DNA of 15,392 nucleotides, from the NCBI GenBank assembly GCA_038061595.1, contig JBBTYZ010000030.1, forward strand, positions 1 to 15,392. The letters run 5' to 3'. The stretch comes from JBBTYZ01 sp038061595 (GTDB lineage Bacteria; Patescibacteriota; Minisyncoccia; UBA6257; GWB1-50-10). Under the pieces are notes generated by a model that was given only the letters and a program-made list of their open reading frames with translations, searched no databases and was not told the origin of the DNA. Made by a program: the position numbers and the translations under genes. Shown one piece after another: positions 6,662-14,526 of the stretch (position 1 is its first letter; each line of letters begins with the position of its first letter).

Positions 6662-9004
6662 TTATGAACGGAGACGCTTATAAATATCTTCCTCTATTGA
6701 TACTCTATCTTTGCCGTATTTATTTCTAGACAAATCTTTTAATTCTTCTACAAGAGCGGGGTTGCCTCGTTCAACTCTCAACGTCTTGATATTAAAAGGT
6801 GGGGACGTTTGACCGTTTATTAGAAGTTTAACATAGACATTAAAATTATCTATGTTCATTAAATCTTGTTCAACGAAAACGGGCTTGAACTGCTTACCCA
6901 AAAATTCTGCGTCTTGCGCGCCCACCCTGAAAGAGATCAAAGAACCCACATTCCCAAAAACAGCATCTCTTATTTTTTCGGTAAGTTGGGCTATGAATTG
7001 ATGCGCTATCGTAAGATTAAGTTTATATTTTCTTGCCTCCGATAAAATTACAGCGATAGAATCTGTTGTAAAATTTTGAAATTCATCTATATACAAATTA
7101 AAATCTCTTCTTTTCTCTTGAGGCACATCTACCCTACCCAAAGCGGCCATTAATATTTTCCCAACAAGAACCATACCAAGAAGATTGGCGTTGATATCTC
7201 CAATTTTTCCCTTAGAGAGGTTTACTATCAAAATTTTCCCCTCATCCATTAATTTCCGAAAATTGAAAGACGATTTTTCCTGACCAATGATCACTCGCAT
7301 ATAATCATTTGCGGTAAAGTTATTAAATTTGGAAGTAATATAAGGCGTCATATTCGAAAGCGCCGCTTCCCCACCCGCTTTTGCCGCTTCCTTCTCCCAG
7401 AAATCTTGAACGGTCGGATTTTTAATTCTCTCCAATTTCCTTTTTCTGTACTCAACGTCTGTAAATACCCTCGCTACCTCTACAAGCGTTGCGGGTTCGT
7501 TTTGAGCGTCTTCCATTAATAGAAGAAGCGCATTTCTCATATATTGCTCAAACATAGGCCCCATAGTTTCCTGAGAAAACAATTTATTAAAAATTCCCTG
7601 CATCTCGTTTACAATAAAAGTCTTCTCTTCTGGTTTGTTGTGGTCATATTCCAACATGTTTAATCCCAACGGTTTCGTTATGTCTCCTGGATCAAAGACA
7701 ATTACATCGTCTATGCGATTTTTAGGAATTAGACTCAAAATATCTTCAGTAAAATCTCCATGTGGATCAAGCACAGCCACCCCCTTTCCATTCCTTATGT
7801 CGTTAACGGCCATATTGGTTAAAAGATTAGATTTACCAGTACCTGTTTGACCGACTATATAAACGTGTCTGCCCCTATCAACATCTGTAATTCGTACCTG
7901 GTTTATTTGACCACGATAATGACTTTCCCCTATTAAAATGCCTTCTTTTGGTAAGTTAGATGGAGGCGGCGCTTCTCTCGCCTTCAACTCTTTTATTTTC
8001 GGGATATCAGTAAAAGGTGTTGGTAAATGAAAGATACTTGCGACCTCTTCGCTTGTTAAAAACATGGCATCCGACTCATCAAACTCTCGAAACGAGAACT
8101 TGTGAACCAAATTTTTTATATTTTTTGGTCTCGTTATTTTGAAACTATTCCTGTCAGGAGAGGAGAATTGGGAAAAACCCGCCGCAACACTCTCTAAGAT
8201 AGCCGATGCTTCGTAATCAGAGGGAGCAGACGACAAAATCCGGACATTGACTTCGAAGAGGGGCTTTGAAGATTTTGATTCCAGCGCCTTAATCGCCGAC
8301 TCATCAAGGATCTTTTCCTTGATTTCCTTTTTCGGAGAAAGCGCCTCTCTCACATCAGAAAAAGATGGGATAGGGCTGGGGCCTCGCTTAATCATGTCAG
8401 AAATTTTATTACCCTTCCTTAATGACTGTAGAACCGACTTAATCTCCTTCCGATAAGAACCCACGGCTGGTCGGATTATAAGTTGTAAAGCACTACCTTC
8501 TCCAACTTCTTTGATTTTGTTAAACCCGCCTAAGATGGGCGAGAAAGTGTCGGCCGAGAGGTCAACGTAGCTTCTAATTGGTAAAACGAAACGATCTTTC
8601 TCGGTTATAACAGCGCCTTGGGAAACGCCGGCATAATTGAAAATATTATAATCTTCTGAAGGGGTAATCTCGGCGTCATTCCACAAAGATTGAATCTGTC
8701 TAACAAAAACATCGGCTAGAGAGCTTGGGACAGCGGCATAAAAATGTATTTCTTCACCCAAGTGAGGAACGGCTACTTCAAAAACAAACGGTTTTTTAAA
8801 TGAGGAAAGCGCACCCAACAGCTGTTCGGTACGATTTATTTCTTGTTTTAATTCTTTTCCTTCTTTTGTAGTCCTTGGTAACCGTATTAGAAAAAGTTTA
8901 AGTTGTAGAGATTCTGATGTCTTTTTGTTGCGTAATCTTTTCCAAAAAAAATAAGATAGCCATGCAAGAACCGCGAATATGGTTATGGCGACAAAGACAA
9001 TCAT
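6662..9004 (-). CDS. Membrane-anchored HerA/TraD-like AAA+ ATPase (DUF87/TraM-recognition type)
   Basis: The 780-residue protein has an N-terminal membrane helix (about 2-20) and then a basic cytoplasmic stretch. A long region of about 70-330 is unlike any domain I can name. The C-terminal half is a P-loop motor of the HerA/VirD4 group. It shows Walker A GQTGTGKS (385-392), the segment GVAVLDPHGDFTEDIL (408-423), Walker B NLYIDEFQNF (636-645) with D640 and E641, and a sensor-like segment LTIAHQFIAQL (664-674). Such motors typically form hexamers and move DNA or protein. The 129-residue protein upstream lies 4 bp away and is likely its partner. A role in DNA transfer, uptake or chromosome handling is inference; no relaxase or VirB4 gene is near, so conjugation is not supported here. 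A GGGGA sits in the preceding gene about 10-15 bases before the start, at best a weak ribosome site. Confidence 0.9.
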   Translation of the reverse strand: MIVFVAITIFAVLAWLSYFFWKRLRNKKTSESLQLKLFLIRLPRTTKEGKELKQEINRTEQLLGALSSFKKPFVFEVAVPHLGEEIHFYAAVPSSLADVFVRQIQSLWNDAEITPSEDYNIFNYAGVSQGAVITEKDRFVLPIRSYVDLSADTFSPILGGFNKIKEVGEGSALQLIIRPAVGSYRKEIKSVLQSLRKGNKISDMIKRGPSPIPSFSDVREALSPKKEIKEKILDESAIKALESKSSKPLFEVNVRILSSAPSDYEASAILESVAAGFSQFSSPDRNSFKITRPKNIKNLVHKFSFREFDESDAMFLTSEEVASIFHLPTPFTDIPKIKELKAREAPPPSNLPKEGILIGESHYRGQINQVRITDVDRGRHVYIVGQTGTGKSNLLTNMAVNDIRNGKGVAVLDPHGDFTEDILSLIPKNRIDDVIVFDPGDITKPLGLNMLEYDHNKPEEKTFIVNEMQGIFNKLFSQETMGPMFEQYMRNALLLLMEDAQNEPATLVEVARVFTDVEYRKRKLERIKNPTVQDFWEKEAAKAGGEAALSNMTPYITSKFNNFTANDYMRVIIGQEKSSFNFRKLMDEGKILIVNLSKGKIGDINANLLGMVLVGKILMAALGRVDVPQEKRRDFNLYIDEFQNFTTDSIAVILSEARKYKLNLTIAHQFIAQLTEKIRDAVFGNVGSLISFRVGAQDAEFLGKQFKPVFVEQDLMNIDNFNVYVKLLINGQTSPPFNIKTLRVERGNPALVEELKDLSRNKYGKDRVSIEEDIYKRLRS

Positions 9005-9008
9005 TTTC

Positions 9009-9398
9009 TTAAATCATTCCCCTTTTCTTCAGTTCGGGTAACAACTTATCTATTAACGCGTCATGGAAAGAATCCTCAATAAAGGGGGGGTATTTCTTTG
9101 CTTCGCTTAATGCTTTAGCGAGCCCCTTATGGAATACCAAATCAACGAGACGCTCTATCTCAAATTTAATTTGCGGCTCTGTTGGATTTAGGGTGAGATA
9201 GCCAGGTAATACGCTTTCTTCCTCTGTTTTCTCCTCAATCGGTTGTATCGGCGTCTGTTGAGAAAGAGTTTTTAAAGATTGCTTAATGAGCTCTCTACTC
9301 TCCAATCCTTGATGCTCTTTTTTCTCAATCTTGATCTTCTGACCAAGACGCTCCAAGCTATGCTCAAGATTTTCATGAAAATTAATAACCTTTACCAT
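9009..9398 (-). CDS. Hypothetical soluble helical protein, first gene of the operon
   Basis: No family is recognised. The 129-residue protein has no signal or membrane segment. Residues 1-48 are strongly charged and probably helical (for example LEHSLERLGQKIKIEKKEHQ at 11-30). Residues 49-65 look like a flexible Gln/Glu/Pro linker. Residues 75-129 form a second helical unit with IKFEIERLVDLVFHKGLAKA (77-96) and ending DKLLPELKKRGMI. The gene lies 4 bp before the ATPase, so a regulatory or adaptor role for that motor is the simplest guess. The start at 9398 is the only one that leaves room for the divergent promoter; the leader would be about five bases. A run of seven C (coding strand) encodes the two prolines at 103-104, which could slip, but the frame is intact here. 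Confidence 0.8.
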   Translation of the reverse strand: MVKVINFHENLEHSLERLGQKIKIEKKEHQGLESRELIKQSLKTLSQQTPIQPIEEKTEEESVLPGYLTLNPTEPQIKFEIERLVDLVFHKGLAKALSEAKKYPPFIEDSFHDALIDKLLPELKKRGMI

Positions 9399-9422
9399 GT
9401 GATGTTATAATTATAAAGCAAA
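9399..9422. promoter_or_regulatory. Divergent promoter region with palindromic shared -10 element
   Basis: Only 24 bp separate the two divergent start codons. The centre is the perfect palindrome TATAATTATA at 9406-9415, which contains a consensus TATAAT on each strand (9406-9411 plus, 9415-9410 minus). Transcription starting about 6-7 bases beyond each box would leave leaders of about five bases, so both messages would be nearly leaderless, which fits the lack of Shine-Dalgarno sequences. On the plus strand TTAATA at 9382-9387 is a possible -35 with an 18-bp spacer; no good -35 is seen for the minus strand, and both -35 regions would lie within coding sequence. Two polymerases could not occupy the site at the same time. 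Confidence 0.6.
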
Positions 9423-10904
9423 ATGAACGGAAAGTGGAAAACTATTTTTCTCCTCGTCGCCATCACTCTACTCACTATATTCCTGAGGTTTTATTCAATT
9501 AAAAGCACCCCACCCGGCCTTTATCCTGACGAAGCAATGAATGGGAATAACGCAATCGAGGCCCTTAGAGCGGGGCAATTCAAGATATTTTACCCAGAGA
9601 ACAATGGCCGAGAAGGTTTGTTTATAAACATCCAAGCGATGTTTTTAAAACTTTTTGGAGCGCCAAATATAAATCCCGAACCTTGGATGTTAAGAATACC
9701 AAGCGCTATTTTCGGAACGCTCACTGTTTTGGGTCTATATTTTTTAGGAAGACAACTTTTTAATAACCGCGCCATTGCTCTTCTTGCCTCATTCCTACTC
9801 GCAACATCGTTCTGGCATATTAATTTTTCACGCATCGGTTTCAGGGCTATAATGGCGCCGTTTTTCCTAACTTGGGCGATTTATTTTATATTATTATCTT
9901 TTCGAAAAATAAATAAATTGACACCAATGCCTTACTCTTCGTTCCTGCCGATTATTGGTGGCGTAGTCTACGGCTTGGGTTTCTATTCTTATATTGCATA
10001 TCGCGCTACTCCACTCATAATTGCGCTAATTTTAATATTGTTTTTACGAGAACACGGTCTCCACAAAACTCTTAAAATTGGCGCTTTGTTTACAATAGCC
10101 GCAATTATTGTTGCAGTGCCCTTGGGCATGTTCTTTCTTGAAAACCCCGGAGATTTCTTAGGAAGGACAAGTCAAATTTCCATATTCAACTCGCCGACAC
10201 CAATAAGAGATTTAGCTATTAATATATTGAAAACCGGCGGGATGTTTAATATTCTCGGGGATTATAACTGGCGCCATAACATTTCCGGTAGTCCACAACT
10301 TTTTTGGCCTGTGGGAATTTTGTTTTTATTTGGGATTTTGACCGGGATTAAAAATATATATAAAAACCACGAAGACAAAATAGTTTCTATAATATTATTC
10401 TCTTGGCTTATAGTTACGGCTCTTCCGGTTGTTGTTTCTAACGAGGGACTGCCTCATGCGCTCCGCGCAATAATAATGATTCCCCCAGTTTTTGTTTTAT
10501 CTGCCTTAGGAGGGGTTAATTTATACAAATGGATTCGAACAAAAAAAATTCCGGGTAAATTGATTTCCGCTGGGTGTTGGTTATTATTCGTTTGTCTCGC
10601 TACTCAATCTTTCTATAGTTATTTTATTGTGTGGGCAAAAAATCTGAACACAAAAGGTGCCTTTGCGCAAAATTATGTTGATATGGGACATTTATTGAAC
10701 CGCCTACCCGAGGATTCCAATAAGTATGTAATAGTCAAAGCCCAAGGAACCGATGTGCGCGGGATTCCGATGCCGACACAAACGATTATGTTTATTACGA
10801 ACTCCTTCCTGCCGGAAGAGCGAAAGAAAAAAAATATATTTTATATCACGCCGGGAAAAGAAGGTGAGATACCCGAAAACTCTTCAACTTTTACCTTGGA
10901 TTAA
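9423..10904 (+). CDS. GT39/PMT-family membrane glycosyltransferase (ArnT-like)
   Basis: This family uses a polyprenyl-phosphate sugar donor on the outer face of the membrane. The 493-residue protein has about 10-12 hydrophobic segments. After the first (about 7-23) comes the extracytoplasmic loop PPGLYPDEAMNGNNAIEALR (30-49), with the D36-E37 acidic pair expected at the catalytic site. Then come LRIPSAIFGTLTVLGLYFLG (90-109) and FWHINFSRIGFRAIMAPF (130-147), typical of the PMT_2 group. A soluble extracytoplasmic tail of about 100 residues follows the last helix, which is smaller than in ArnT. The acceptor is unknown. It is divergent from the operon encoding GtrA and GT2, which could make and flip its donor, and it converges on the pilus cluster, so pilins are one conceivable acceptor (speculation). 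The leader has no Shine-Dalgarno. Confidence 0.88.
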   Translation: MNGKWKTIFLLVAITLLTIFLRFYSIKSTPPGLYPDEAMNGNNAIEALRAGQFKIFYPENNGREGLFINIQAMFLKLFGAPNINPEPWMLRIPSAIFGTLTVLGLYFLGRQLFNNRAIALLASFLLATSFWHINFSRIGFRAIMAPFFLTWAIYFILLSFRKINKLTPMPYSSFLPIIGGVVYGLGFYSYIAYRATPLIIALILILFLREHGLHKTLKIGALFTIAAIIVAVPLGMFFLENPGDFLGRTSQISIFNSPTPIRDLAINILKTGGMFNILGDYNWRHNISGSPQLFWPVGILFLFGILTGIKNIYKNHEDKIVSIILFSWLIVTALPVVVSNEGLPHALRAIIMIPPVFVLSALGGVNLYKWIRTKKIPGKLISAGCWLLFVCLATQSFYSYFIVWAKNLNTKGAFAQNYVDMGHLLNRLPEDSNKYVIVKAQGTDVRGIPMPTQTIMFITNSFLPEERKKKNIFYITPGKEGEIPENSSTFTLD

Positions 10905-10910
10905 TTGAGG

Positions 10911-10930
10911 TGGGTTCTACTATAAACCCA
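10911..10930. terminator. Weak inverted repeat between convergent genes, possible bidirectional terminator
   Basis: TGGGTT (10911-10916) and AACCCA (10925-10930) form a 6-bp stem with an 8-base loop between the GT39 stop and the end of the LamG prepilin gene; the prepilin stop codon lies in the loop. It is followed on the plus strand by GTATTTTAA, a poor T-run, and there is no T-run on the minus strand. Only its position at a convergent junction suggests termination. Confidence 0.3.
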
Positions 10931-12176
10931 GTATTTTAATCGAGCCGTATGTAGAAGTGGCATCAATATTTGATGAGCTTGTGTATTTATTACTCGGTTG
11001 AGTAAGAACGCCGCTCTCCCCCGAACCACCAGACCAGTCTGATTGATTAAATGTGGAATTCTGCCACCGCGTAATATAATCCAATACTTTCAATTGGGAG
11101 AATAAAGCTCCTTGACCCGCCCACTCGGCATAAGCTGTTATCTTTTGAGTAGCAGGATCGTCGTTCCCAGAGGCAATGTCTCCACTTGAATCTCGAGTCA
11201 CATTTTCAACATGAAAATATCGGGTGAATGGAATATTGTTGTAAAGAGTTAATATCTCCGCAGGGGTTAGCGCACGATTATATATTCGGGCATCATCAAT
11301 GAATCCGCTCCAGCCTCTTGGGGAAGTTCCGTTCCCACCAATCCTATGATTAACGCTTGTGTGCGACTGGCCACCCGGATAATCTGTTCTGCTTTGTCTC
11401 AAGACCCCATCAACCCAAATTTGCATTTCGGTTGAACTCACAACCCCGACCGCATGATGCCATTCATTATCCACGAACGTTGTGCCCCCACTTACAGACG
11501 GTGTCCCTGATGCGATATTGTCTTTAAAAGTTATTCCGTCGCCGTAAGTTCCAAACTCAAATACAATATTCCCACTCCTTATCCAATAATTCCAATCTGA
11601 TGCCGTCTGACTACCACCCTTAAACCAAACGGACATGGTCACGTTATTGCTATAAGTTAGAGACGACACATTAACATAGTCATCATCTCCATCAAAACTC
11701 AAACAAGCACTTGCCTTGCAGGTAGAGCTTGCCCGAAGCGGACCGTTTGTTAATATCCCACTATTATTGTTACCCGTGGAATCAAAAGTTGTGGTTGATA
11801 CACTACTTGTCGCCTCATCAAACTTCCACTCCCCAATCAATCCATTTGATATTTCGTTTTGGAAAACACCCTCTCTGCCCCCCACCACTACAAAAAGCGA
11901 TGTCCCTGAGGGGTAGACAAAATAAGACGAACTTGTTCCTTTCGTTAAACTGTAAACATCTTGCCAATTTGCGGAAGAAATTCCCCTCACCTTATCTATA
12001 ATATCCTGGTTAAGTCCGGCTCCGGTTTGTAAATTCTGGTTAGAACTCGAAGAACGAAGTATGAAAGCAACCCCAAGACTTGCGGTGCCAATCAGTAATG
12101 AGCCAATAGCAAGACCTATCATAACTTCTATAAGTGATTGGCCAGATCTTGAATTGAAACGACAAAACTTAATCAT
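10920..12176 (-). CDS. Type IV prepilin-like protein with a LamG domain inserted within the pilin
   Basis: The N-terminus MIKFCRFNSRSGQSLIEVMI carries a prepilin peptidase site after G12, with E at +5 but Q instead of F at +1, then a hydrophobic helix to about 40. Residues 41-111 look like the start of a pilin head. Residues 112-314 form a LamG/concanavalin-type domain: GLIGEWKFDEAT (112-123), a C153/C158 pair, LSFDGDDDYVNV (159-170), NEWHHAVGVV (237-246), MQIWVDGVLRQS (251-262) and GFIDDARIYNRALTPAEI (291-308). After it the pilin-like sequence resumes with RYFHVENVTRDSSGDI (319-334) and DPATQKITAYAEWA (340-353). The 418-residue length is therefore a normal pilin of about 215 plus an inserted domain of about 200. 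It follows the second prepilin gene by 16 bp. Likely a minor or tip pilin displaying a lectin-like fold; ligand unknown. Confidence 0.88.
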   Translation of the reverse strand: MIKFCRFNSRSGQSLIEVMIGLAIGSLLIGTASLGVAFILRSSSSNQNLQTGAGLNQDIIDKVRGISSANWQDVYSLTKGTSSSYFVYPSGTSLFVVVGGREGVFQNEISNGLIGEWKFDEATSSVSTTTFDSTGNNNSGILTNGPLRASSTCKASACLSFDGDDDYVNVSSLTYSNNVTMSVWFKGGSQTASDWNYWIRSGNIVFEFGTYGDGITFKDNIASGTPSVSGGTTFVDNEWHHAVGVVSSTEMQIWVDGVLRQSRTDYPGGQSHTSVNHRIGGNGTSPRGWSGFIDDARIYNRALTPAEILTLYNNIPFTRYFHVENVTRDSSGDIASGNDDPATQKITAYAEWAGQGALFSQLKVLDYITRWQNSTFNQSDWSGGSGESGVLTQPSNKYTSSSNIDATSTYGSIKILGL

Positions 12177-12192
12177 GAATATAATTTTAACA

Positions 12193-13311
12193 CTATTGTT
12201 TTAAATCATTATACTCGTCCAGAATTTCTTGAGCAGTGAGGGCCTTGTTATAAAGCTTAACTTCATCAACTCTTCCATTTAAAAAGCTACTAGTATTGGG
12301 GTCTCGGCCAATATATAAATTAATACTGCCCGTTATTGTGCCCAATGTTCCTCCAGTAATAGGGGTTGAGCTTAATACTCCGTTTAGATATGTACTCGCA
12401 GAAGAACCGTCGTAAACCCCAACAAGATAATTCCAACCCGTAGTCAGTGTTGTTGTGTCAGAGCCTCGATAATTTGATCCATCGCTAGCAATAATAAAAC
12501 GTGCGGCGTTCCCGCTCGTTATGCGAATATGCCAACCTATCGAAGACGCATTCATTCGGGAAGCAATCCCTTTATTAGCCGAAGGTAAACTACTTATATA
12601 GAACCATGTCCCAACCGTGAACGGCTCGTTTTTGGAAAAGTTACCCACAGAAGTTCCCACATCAACCTGATCATCCGAACCATCAAAACCTAAACACGCC
12701 CCAGATTTACAATTCGAAGCAGATTGCCAAGACGAGCCATTGCCCAAAGTACCATTATTACCAAATCCCGAAGCGTCATAAGTAGTTGTAGCAGTCGCCT
12801 CATCCAGATGCCAATAACCCACAACACCAGTTCTCTCTCTAACAGTTACAGAGCCTTGTTTATTAGCGATGATATCGTTCACAAAGCCGTCTGGTCTCCC
12901 AGTATTTAAAGAAATTATCTGATTTTGCGAGAGTTTTCCGTTTATGGCTGAAAAGAACATGTCTAAAGTTGAGCTCCCTCCAGGATTTCCAAAAATTACA
13001 TTCCTACCAAGATAATAAGTCCTAGAAACTGCACCCGCAGAATAACTAGTGCCGGTTGCGACCTCGTAACTCGGGGTCGTGCTCGTAGAACCAAAAAATC
13101 GGATTCCCCACGCCCTACCGGATTCCTGAGTTACTGCCTTTTTTTGAGTTGCCCTGATAACAGCAGAAACTTCATTTGTTGTATTTTCTAAATTCTTGAC
13201 TGGTTTCAGTCCGCTAAAAGCCACGTAACCAGAAACAGAAACCGCAATCATGATTCCCATAGTGATTGCAATTTCTACAAGCGTGAACCCCCCTTGTTTC
13301 ATTTTTTCCAT
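12193..13311 (-). CDS. GspH/FimT-like prepilin with C-terminal LamG domain
   Basis: The N-terminus MEKMKQGGFTLVEIAITMGI has a canonical prepilin site (cut after G8, F at +1, E at +5) and one hydrophobic helix to about 32. Residues 33-160 resemble a GspH/FimT-type minor pilin head, including AVIRATQKKAVTQESGRAWG (50-69) and a terminal strand DIIANKQGSVTV (146-157). From 162 to 370 it is a LamG/concanavalin-type domain: GVVGYWHLDEAT (162-173), a C201/C206 pair, LGFDGSDDQVDV (207-218), GWNYLVGVYDG (292-302), ASTYLNGVLSST (305-316) and GRVDEVKLYNKALTAQEI (346-363). The start could be the ATG at 13311 or the one at 13302; the cleavage site is inside either way. It starts 3 bp after the pilC stop. 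It should be exported and processed by a PilD not encoded in the window. Confidence 0.88.
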   Translation of the reverse strand: MEKMKQGGFTLVEIAITMGIMIAVSVSGYVAFSGLKPVKNLENTTNEVSAVIRATQKKAVTQESGRAWGIRFFGSTSTTPSYEVATGTSYSAGAVSRTYYLGRNVIFGNPGGSSTLDMFFSAINGKLSQNQIISLNTGRPDGFVNDIIANKQGSVTVRERTGVVGYWHLDEATATTTYDASGFGNNGTLGNGSSWQSASNCKSGACLGFDGSDDQVDVGTSVGNFSKNEPFTVGTWFYISSLPSANKGIASRMNASSIGWHIRITSGNAARFIIASDGSNYRGSDTTTLTTGWNYLVGVYDGSSASTYLNGVLSSTPITGGTLGTITGSINLYIGRDPNTSSFLNGRVDEVKLYNKALTAQEILDEYNDLKQ

Positions 13312-13314
13312 TTT

Positions 13315-14520
13315 TTAGAATTTGGTTGTTAATTGGTAAATCGGGATTATGATCGCAAGCGCGATAAGTCCGATTACAAAACCGATAAAGAGTAGCAATG
13401 CCGGCTCCAGGAAAGCAACGAGAGTTTTTAGAGAGCTATCGATTTCGCTCGTATAAAAATCAGCGAGCGTTCCCAACACCTCCTCAATATGTCCCGCCTT
13501 TTCCGAAATGGACATTAAATTCGCAACCGTTCTGGGGAAATATGGCTCTTTCTTGAACGCCTCGCCGATAGTAAGGCCTTTAGAAAGACCTTCTTGTGAT
13601 ATTCTCAAAAGCGCTTCTTTTAATTCTAGCTGACCTACTGTTCCGGCAGTGATTTCAATCGCATCGGTTATGGGCGTTCCAGCTTTGATTAACGAGGAAA
13701 GGGTCGCTGCAAATCTCTGAAGAGCTATTTTTTTGACGACATCTTTTATAACAGGGATTTCGCCCACCAATCCGGCAACCAATCTTTTGAATGTAAACGA
13801 GGCGCGATACGCATAGAAAGCGATGGCTATCCCCACGACCCCCGCCAGTAAGATAAGCATTCCAAACTTCCCGAAAAAGAGTCCTATAGAAAAAACTACC
13901 TTAGAAAAAAGTGGTGGATCAAAACCGGACTCTAAAAATACTCCGGCAATCTTAGGGAGAGCAAATGACACTAAGAAAATTAAAATCAAAATAGAAGTTG
14001 ATAGAAGAAGTGTCGGATACACAAGTGCGCTCCTTATCTGATCTTTCAACATTTTTTCCTTCGTTAAGGATATTGTTAAATTGTCGAAAACTTGCTCCAA
14101 GTCGCCGGAAGATTCTCCGGCCTTAACTAGGTTGATATAGACCTGACTGAATATCTTCGGATATTTGGCGAAAGTAGAATGAAATGGCGCTCCTTTTTCA
14201 ATATTGGAGCGTATCTCTATAAGAAGTGCTCGAAGTGATGGTTTTTGGAAATCTTCAATTAATATATTTATGGCTTGAAGAAGGCTCGTGCCAATCTTAA
14301 GCATTAGCGATAGATATTTTGAAAGAAAAATTTGATCGGTTATATTTATGCGTCCACTAAAAACAAGCGACTTGGTCTTGGTGCCCGCAACCGGTTTGAT
14401 ACTAACTGGTTTTAATCCCTTCGATATTAGAAAATTTAAAACTTCGGTAACATCATTAGCCTCCGTCTCAGACTCAACCACCCTGCCGTCTTGTTGTGAT
14501 GCTATATATTTAAAAACCAT
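13315..14520 (-). CDS. pilC: Type IV pilus inner-membrane platform protein PilC (GspF family)
   Basis: PilC is the polytopic platform that the pilus ATPases act on during assembly. The 401-residue protein matches the family length and has two repeated T2SF domains, about 64-187 and 267-390. Typical segments are FLSKYLSLMLKIGTSLLQAI (65-84), AGESSGDLEQVFDNL (134-148), RSALVYPTLLL (163-173), QRFAATLSSLIKAGTPITDA (268-287), SISEKAGHIEEVLGTLADFY (337-356) and LEPALLLFIGFVIGLIALAI (371-390). Predicted membrane helices are about 168-188, 213-238 and 369-395. It begins MVFKYIASQQDGRVVESE, the usual opening of this family, 6 bp after the pilB stop. The two prepilin genes follow without a break, so the cluster looks like one transcription unit. 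Confidence 0.95.
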   Translation of the reverse strand: MVFKYIASQQDGRVVESETEANDVTEVLNFLISKGLKPVSIKPVAGTKTKSLVFSGRINITDQIFLSKYLSLMLKIGTSLLQAINILIEDFQKPSLRALLIEIRSNIEKGAPFHSTFAKYPKIFSQVYINLVKAGESSGDLEQVFDNLTISLTKEKMLKDQIRSALVYPTLLLSTSILILIFLVSFALPKIAGVFLESGFDPPLFSKVVFSIGLFFGKFGMLILLAGVVGIAIAFYAYRASFTFKRLVAGLVGEIPVIKDVVKKIALQRFAATLSSLIKAGTPITDAIEITAGTVGQLELKEALLRISQEGLSKGLTIGEAFKKEPYFPRTVANLMSISEKAGHIEEVLGTLADFYTSEIDSSLKTLVAFLEPALLLFIGFVIGLIALAIIIPIYQLTTKF

Positions 14521-14526
14521 AATATC

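Larger units (their letters stand above)
1..9398 (-). other. Probable ten-gene operon ending in rpoB
   Basis: All ten genes on the minus strand from 9398 to the left edge are separated by at most 4 bp. Four junctions are 4-bp ATGA overlaps (723-726, 2811-2814, 3563-3566, 5321-5324), one is a 32-bp overlap (1735-1766, if the TTG start of mltG is right), and four are gaps of 2 or 4 bp. No terminator-like hairpin followed by a T-run was seen in any junction. This implies one long message covering envelope genes, tpiA and rpoB, although internal promoters inside coding sequence, especially ahead of rpoB, cannot be excluded. Confidence 0.7.

Noticed and set aside
6662..9004. Conjugative coupling protein of an integrated element
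   Set aside because: The motor resembles TraD/VirD4 but there is no relaxase, VirB4, integrase or att-like repeat nearby, and the gene is embedded in a housekeeping operon.
9084..9090. Run of seven G as a phase-variation switch in the 129-residue gene
   Set aside because: The tract is short, the frame is intact, and it encodes ordinary Pro codons; there is no sign of variation in a single sequence.
9590..9835. Minus-strand open frame of 81 codons inside the GT39 gene
   Set aside because: It is antisense to a well-supported GT39 coding region and has no start signal or recognisable motif.
11716..12001. Two overlapping plus-strand frames opposite the LamG prepilin
   Set aside because: They are mirror frames of the pilin gene; the minus-strand product has clear prepilin and LamG motifs.
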